8,622 nucleotides of DNA from Acidobacteriota bacterium. GTDB taxonomy: Bacteria; Acidobacteriota; Vicinamibacteria; Vicinamibacterales; 2-12-FULL-66-21. Position numbers and translations under genes: made by a program. Positions 6,241-8,622 of this stretch are shown here, piece by piece; the first letter of the stretch is position 1, and each line of letters starts with the position of its first letter. Below the pieces are notes generated by a model, which worked only from the letters and a program-made list of their open reading frames with translations, was not told the DNA's origin and did not search any database. The stretch lies in assembly GCA_013362195.1 (NCBI GenBank), contig JABFWM010000161.1, positions 1 to 8,622 of the forward strand, given 5' to 3'.

Positions 6241-7202
6241 GTCAGTTGCGGCCCGGCCATGCGCAGCTCGCGGCGCTGCCGGCGTACGCGGTAGGCACGG
6301 GCGAGGAGTCCGGGGGTCCAGTGGGCCATGACGCGGGCGAGGCCGATGGAGAGATCCGGCCGGCGCGCGTGCAGCGCGTCCAGCCGCTCCGCGGCGCCGG
6401 CGACGTCGCCGGCCGCGATCGCCGCGCCGATCTCGACGCGCAGCAGCTGCACTTCGAAGCGGTCGACCTGGCGTTCGAGGATGCGGCGTTCGTGCGGACG
6501 GTCGGCGAGGAGCGGCGCCGTTTTGCGGTAGACGCGGAGAATCCCGCGGAGCATCCGTTCTTCCGTCGCCGACAGGCTGTCGTCGCGGCGGCGATAGCAG
6601 CCGAGCGGACGATCGTTGCGCGCGAAGGTGAAGCCCGCGATCGCCGCGCGCAGCCAGTAGTCGTAGTCCTCGTTGGTCCGCATCGACTCGTCGAAGCCGC
6701 CGATCCGCTCGTACACCTCGCGGCGGAAGATCGACATGATGAAGATCGACTCCTCGTCGGCGAGAATCGAGGCGAGGTCGGGCGCGGGTCGCGGATCCGG
6801 CCACGGACGCGCCGGCCGCCCATCGAGGCGGCTGCCCAGGAACCGCGCGTTGCCGGTCACGATCGACACCTCGGGCCTGGCTTCGAGGAGTGTCAGCTGT
6901 TCCTCGACATGCTCCGGGTCCCACGTATCGTCGCTGTCGAGCAGCGCCAGGTAGCGGCCGGTCGAGATCGCCAGCGCGTGATTGCGTGCGGTCGAAATGC
7001 CGCCGTTCGCCTTCCGAATCAGCTTGACGCGCGAATCGCGCGCCGCGATGGCCGCGACGATGTCGGCCGTCTCGTCGGTCGAACCGTCGTCGGTGACGAG
7101 CACTTCGAGATCGCGGCAGGTCTGCGCGCACGCGGATTCGACGGCGGCGGCCACGTACGGCGCCACGTTGTAGGCCGGCATGATCACGCTGACGGTTGCC
7201 AC
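6237..7202 (-). CDS. Family 2 glycosyltransferase (GT2 no. 3, WcaA-like type with helical C-terminal tail)
   Basis: The protein has 321 residues from GTG at 7202-7200, overlapping the end of TagB-like copy B by 19 bp. The start is placed here because AGGAGGT precedes it and VSVIMPAYN must be retained. The motifs are those of the common GT2 type: VSVIMPAYN (4-12), VTDDGSTDET (36-45), the nucleotide/metal motif LLDSDDTW (87-94), FDESMRTNEDYDYWLRA (170-186; NEDYD is the catalytic-base region) and a basic CYRRRDDSLS (202-211). Residues about 215-320 form a helical tail with an Ala-rich segment (AIAAGDVAGAAERLDAL, 261-277) that resembles a single TPR-like hairpin. It differs from the other two GT2s of the operon, so it probably uses a different donor or acceptor. 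It ends in an ATGA overlap with GT2 no. 2. Confidence 0.9.
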   Translation of the reverse strand: MATVSVIMPAYNVAPYVAAAVESACAQTCRDLEVLVTDDGSTDETADIVAAIAARDSRVKLIRKANGGISTARNHALAISTGRYLALLDSDDTWDPEHVEEQLTLLEARPEVSIVTGNARFLGSRLDGRPARPWPDPRPAPDLASILADEESIFIMSIFRREVYERIGGFDESMRTNEDYDYWLRAAIAGFTFARNDRPLGCYRRRDDSLSATEERMLRGILRVYRKTAPLLADRPHERRILERQVDRFEVQLLRVEIGAAIAAGDVAGAAERLDALHARRPDLSIGLARVMAHWTPGLLARAYRVRRQRRELRMAGPQLT

Positions 7203-8368
7203 GTGACCTCCTGATGTGCCGGCGCAACGTCGGAAACGGGTGAGAGCGCCATGGCTTCGTAGAGATACTGCACGGCGCGCGCGGTCGCGCCGCCCGGACG
7301 ATAGAACAGGTCCGCGGCCACCGCGCGCCGTTCGTCGCTGCGGCGCGCCGGTTCGGCCAGTCCGCGATCGACGGCCGCGAGCGCCTCCGCCGCGGTGTCG
7401 ACCGAGTCGGCCACCGACGCGAGCAGCGCCGCGTAATCCGGATGCACGTTGGCGAGCGTCAGCAGCTCGGGCCGATGGATGCGGACGAGCGGCCGATCGC
7501 GGAGCAGGAACTCGAATCCCGCGGAGCTGTGATCCGTGATCATCAGATCGGCGGCGACCAGATACGGCGAGATGTCGTGCCCGGGCGCGATCGTGCCGCG
7601 CCGTCCGCGAAGGACCGGCGCCAGGGCCGCGACCCAGTCGACGCCCCCGGAATAAAACGGCCGCAGGTCGCGCGATCGATCGTGGAGCTTGACGATGACG
7701 TTGATCGGGCGCTCGAGCAGGCGCTGCACCAGCTCCACCCCCATCGCGTTGAGCGACGAGGCCGGCGACCAGGTCGGCGCGTAGAGCACCGTGGGGCGCT
7801 CCGGATCGAGGCCGAGATCGGCAAGCACCGAGTCGCGGCGAAACGTCCCGTCGACGAGACAGTCGGCTTTCGGCATCCCGACCAGCCGGATCGCGGGACT
7901 GTCGGGGACGATCGCGCCGGCCCGGATGTAGTTGCGCAGGCGGCGCTCGTTCACGAAGAACAGCCGGTTCCACTCGTGCATCGGGCCGGACGGCGCGTCG
8001 AAGCCGTACTTGCCGCCCACGCCGTGGAACACCTGAATCCGGCACGTGCCGCGGGGCAGCGTGGTCCACATGAAGTCCGAGGCGACGTATGCATCGAACT
8101 TCATCCACGCCGCGCGGCGCGGGTGAATCAGCCGGACGCCGTCGGCCTCGTGGTAGATCTCGGCCAGGCGATGCGGTTCTTCGCTGGCGGTGAACCAGAA
8201 CTCGACGCGCGGGTCGTGCCGCATCGCGCGATGTACCGGCGCCACCATCGTGTAATTGACGGGCGTCCGTGCGTCGACGAGCACGCGCCGCCGCCCCGTG
8301 CGCCGCGCCAGGCGCGTGTCAAGATCCCGCGCCGTCTCCACGGCGCGGCGAAGCCATCCGGTGATCAT
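7184..8368 (-). CDS. CDP-glycerol glycerophosphotransferase-family (TagB/TagF-like) protein, copy B
   Basis: The protein has 394 residues from ATG at 8368-8366, which overlaps the upstream stop as ATGA. A GAGGT lies 9 nt upstream (8378-8382). The frame is open further back, but that part overlaps the preceding gene. Signatures parallel those of copy A: VLVDARTPVNYTMVAPVHRAM (29-49, matching VLIEYRTPVYQAVL in A), VFHGVGGKYGFD (113-124), RPTVLYAPTWSPASSL (191-206), INVIVKLHDRS (222-232) and AADLMITDHSSAGFE (272-286). The predicted role is transfer of a polyol-phosphate from a CDP-activated donor to an undecaprenyl-linked glycan. It is a paralog of the gene at 4004-5179, roughly 40% identical by eye and strongest in the C-terminal donor-binding half. 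Both copies keep the same motif histidines, so both look active. They may differ in acceptor. Confidence 0.85.
   Translation of the reverse strand: MITGWLRRAVETARDLDTRLARRTGRRRVLVDARTPVNYTMVAPVHRAMRHDPRVEFWFTASEEPHRLAEIYHEADGVRLIHPRRAAWMKFDAYVASDFMWTTLPRGTCRIQVFHGVGGKYGFDAPSGPMHEWNRLFFVNERRLRNYIRAGAIVPDSPAIRLVGMPKADCLVDGTFRRDSVLADLGLDPERPTVLYAPTWSPASSLNAMGVELVQRLLERPINVIVKLHDRSRDLRPFYSGGVDWVAALAPVLRGRRGTIAPGHDISPYLVAADLMITDHSSAGFEFLLRDRPLVRIHRPELLTLANVHPDYAALLASVADSVDTAAEALAAVDRGLAEPARRSDERRAVAADLFYRPGGATARAVQYLYEAMALSPVSDVAPAHQEVTWQPSA
7206..7212 (-). promoter_or_regulatory. Ribosome binding site of GT2 no. 3
   Basis: AGGAGGT on the minus strand ends 3 nt before the GTG at 7202. The sequence is strong but the spacing is tight. 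It lies inside the last codons of the preceding TagB-like gene. No alternative start downstream preserves the N-terminal GT2 strand. Confidence 0.6.
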
Positions 8369-8622
8369 GCGCGAACAACCTCGAACTGCGGCTGCCGAAG
8401 ACGCCGCGCCGACGGACGGCCCGGCGGCAGACGATCGACGAGCACGTCGCGCGGCGCGGCCGCCAGGGCGAGCAGGTAATAGAACGTCCAGTTGTAGGCG
8501 ACCGACGCGAAGATCGCGCACACGAGCCAACCGGCGAGCGAGGCGAGCATCGCGGCCGAATGGGCTTCCATCAGCCGCAGCTCTTCGTCGTCGAGCCGCG
8601 GCGCTGGCGCGGCGGCGGGCTT
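8365..8622 (-). CDS. Probable O-antigen ligase/polymerase-like membrane protein, C-terminal end (5' truncated)
   Basis: The frame is open from the right edge and ends with TGA at 8367-8365, giving the last 85 residues only. It begins with a Pro/Ala-rich, then acidic, stretch that includes LDDEEL. One hydrophobic segment follows (roughly AMLASLAGWLVCAIFASVAY and on to YYLLALAAA), then a basic cytoplasmic-type tail rich in Arg. A last transmembrane helix with S-x-A-Y-x-W-T-F-Y-Y-L-L-A-L-A before a short basic tail resembles the C-terminus of O-antigen ligase / Wzy-like proteins, and the neighbours fit that. The fragment is too short to distinguish ligase, polymerase or an unrelated polytopic protein. 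It is coupled to the next gene by ATGA. Confidence 0.55.
   Translation of the reverse strand, partial: KPAAAPAPRLDDEELRLMEAHSAAMLASLAGWLVCAIFASVAYNWTFYYLLALAAAPRDVLVDRLPPGRPSARRLRQPQFEVVRA

Noticed and set aside
5224..7227. Possible fused double glycosyltransferase of 667 residues
   Set aside because: Only the part downstream of ATG 6240 shows GT2 motifs. The upstream part is an out-of-frame reading of GT2 no. 3, and an ATGA junction separates the two real genes.
6237..8108. Possible 623-residue fusion of GT2 no. 3 with an upstream domain
   Set aside because: The upstream half is a different frame of TagB-like B, Arg/Ala-rich and without motifs. A ribosome binding site and GTG at 7202 give a normal GT2 start.

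Overview
The window is GC-rich (roughly two-thirds G+C by eye) and densely packed. It has two blocks that converge near position 2950. No RNA gene, CRISPR array, transposase or integrase is visible. The taxon cannot be fixed from this sequence. The gene content, base composition and many GTG starts would fit an environmental high-GC Gram-negative such as an acidobacterium, but this is only a guess.

Block 1 (1-2912, + strand) holds two tandem paralogous genes for exported proteins. Each protein has an N-terminal beta-rich DNRLRE-type module (carbohydrate-binding-module-like), a low-complexity linker, and a complete endonuclease/exonuclease/phosphatase (EEP, DNase I-like) catalytic domain. The first gene is cut by the left edge. 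The second is complete, with a good ribosome binding site and a classical signal peptide. The nuclease halves align without gaps at about three-quarters identity by eye and share an exact 38-bp DNA tract. The linkers and cysteine positions differ.

Block 2 (2982-8622, - strand, transcribed right to left) looks like one operon for a surface glycopolymer. In transcription order it contains: the C-terminal end of a probable polytopic O-antigen ligase/polymerase-like protein (8365 to beyond the right edge); a CDP-glycerol glycerophosphotransferase-family (TagB/TagF-like) enzyme (7184-8368); a GT2 glycosyltransferase (6237-7202); a second GT2 (5224-6240); a second TagB/TagF-like enzyme (4004-5179); and a third GT2 (2982-4007). 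Three junctions are 4-bp ATGA/GTGA overlaps, one is a 19-bp overlap, and only one has a gap (44 bp). The two TagB-like enzymes are paralogs, and so are the last two GT2s, so a phosphotransferase-plus-GT2 set appears to have been duplicated and to have diverged. A reasonable inference is assembly of a polymer carrying both glycosidic and polyol- or sugar-phosphate linkages, later polymerised or ligated by the membrane protein.

The two blocks meet at an 11-bp perfect inverted repeat (2973-2983 / 3002-3012) that overlaps the last codons and stop of the terminal GT2. It is the best candidate for a shared bidirectional terminator.
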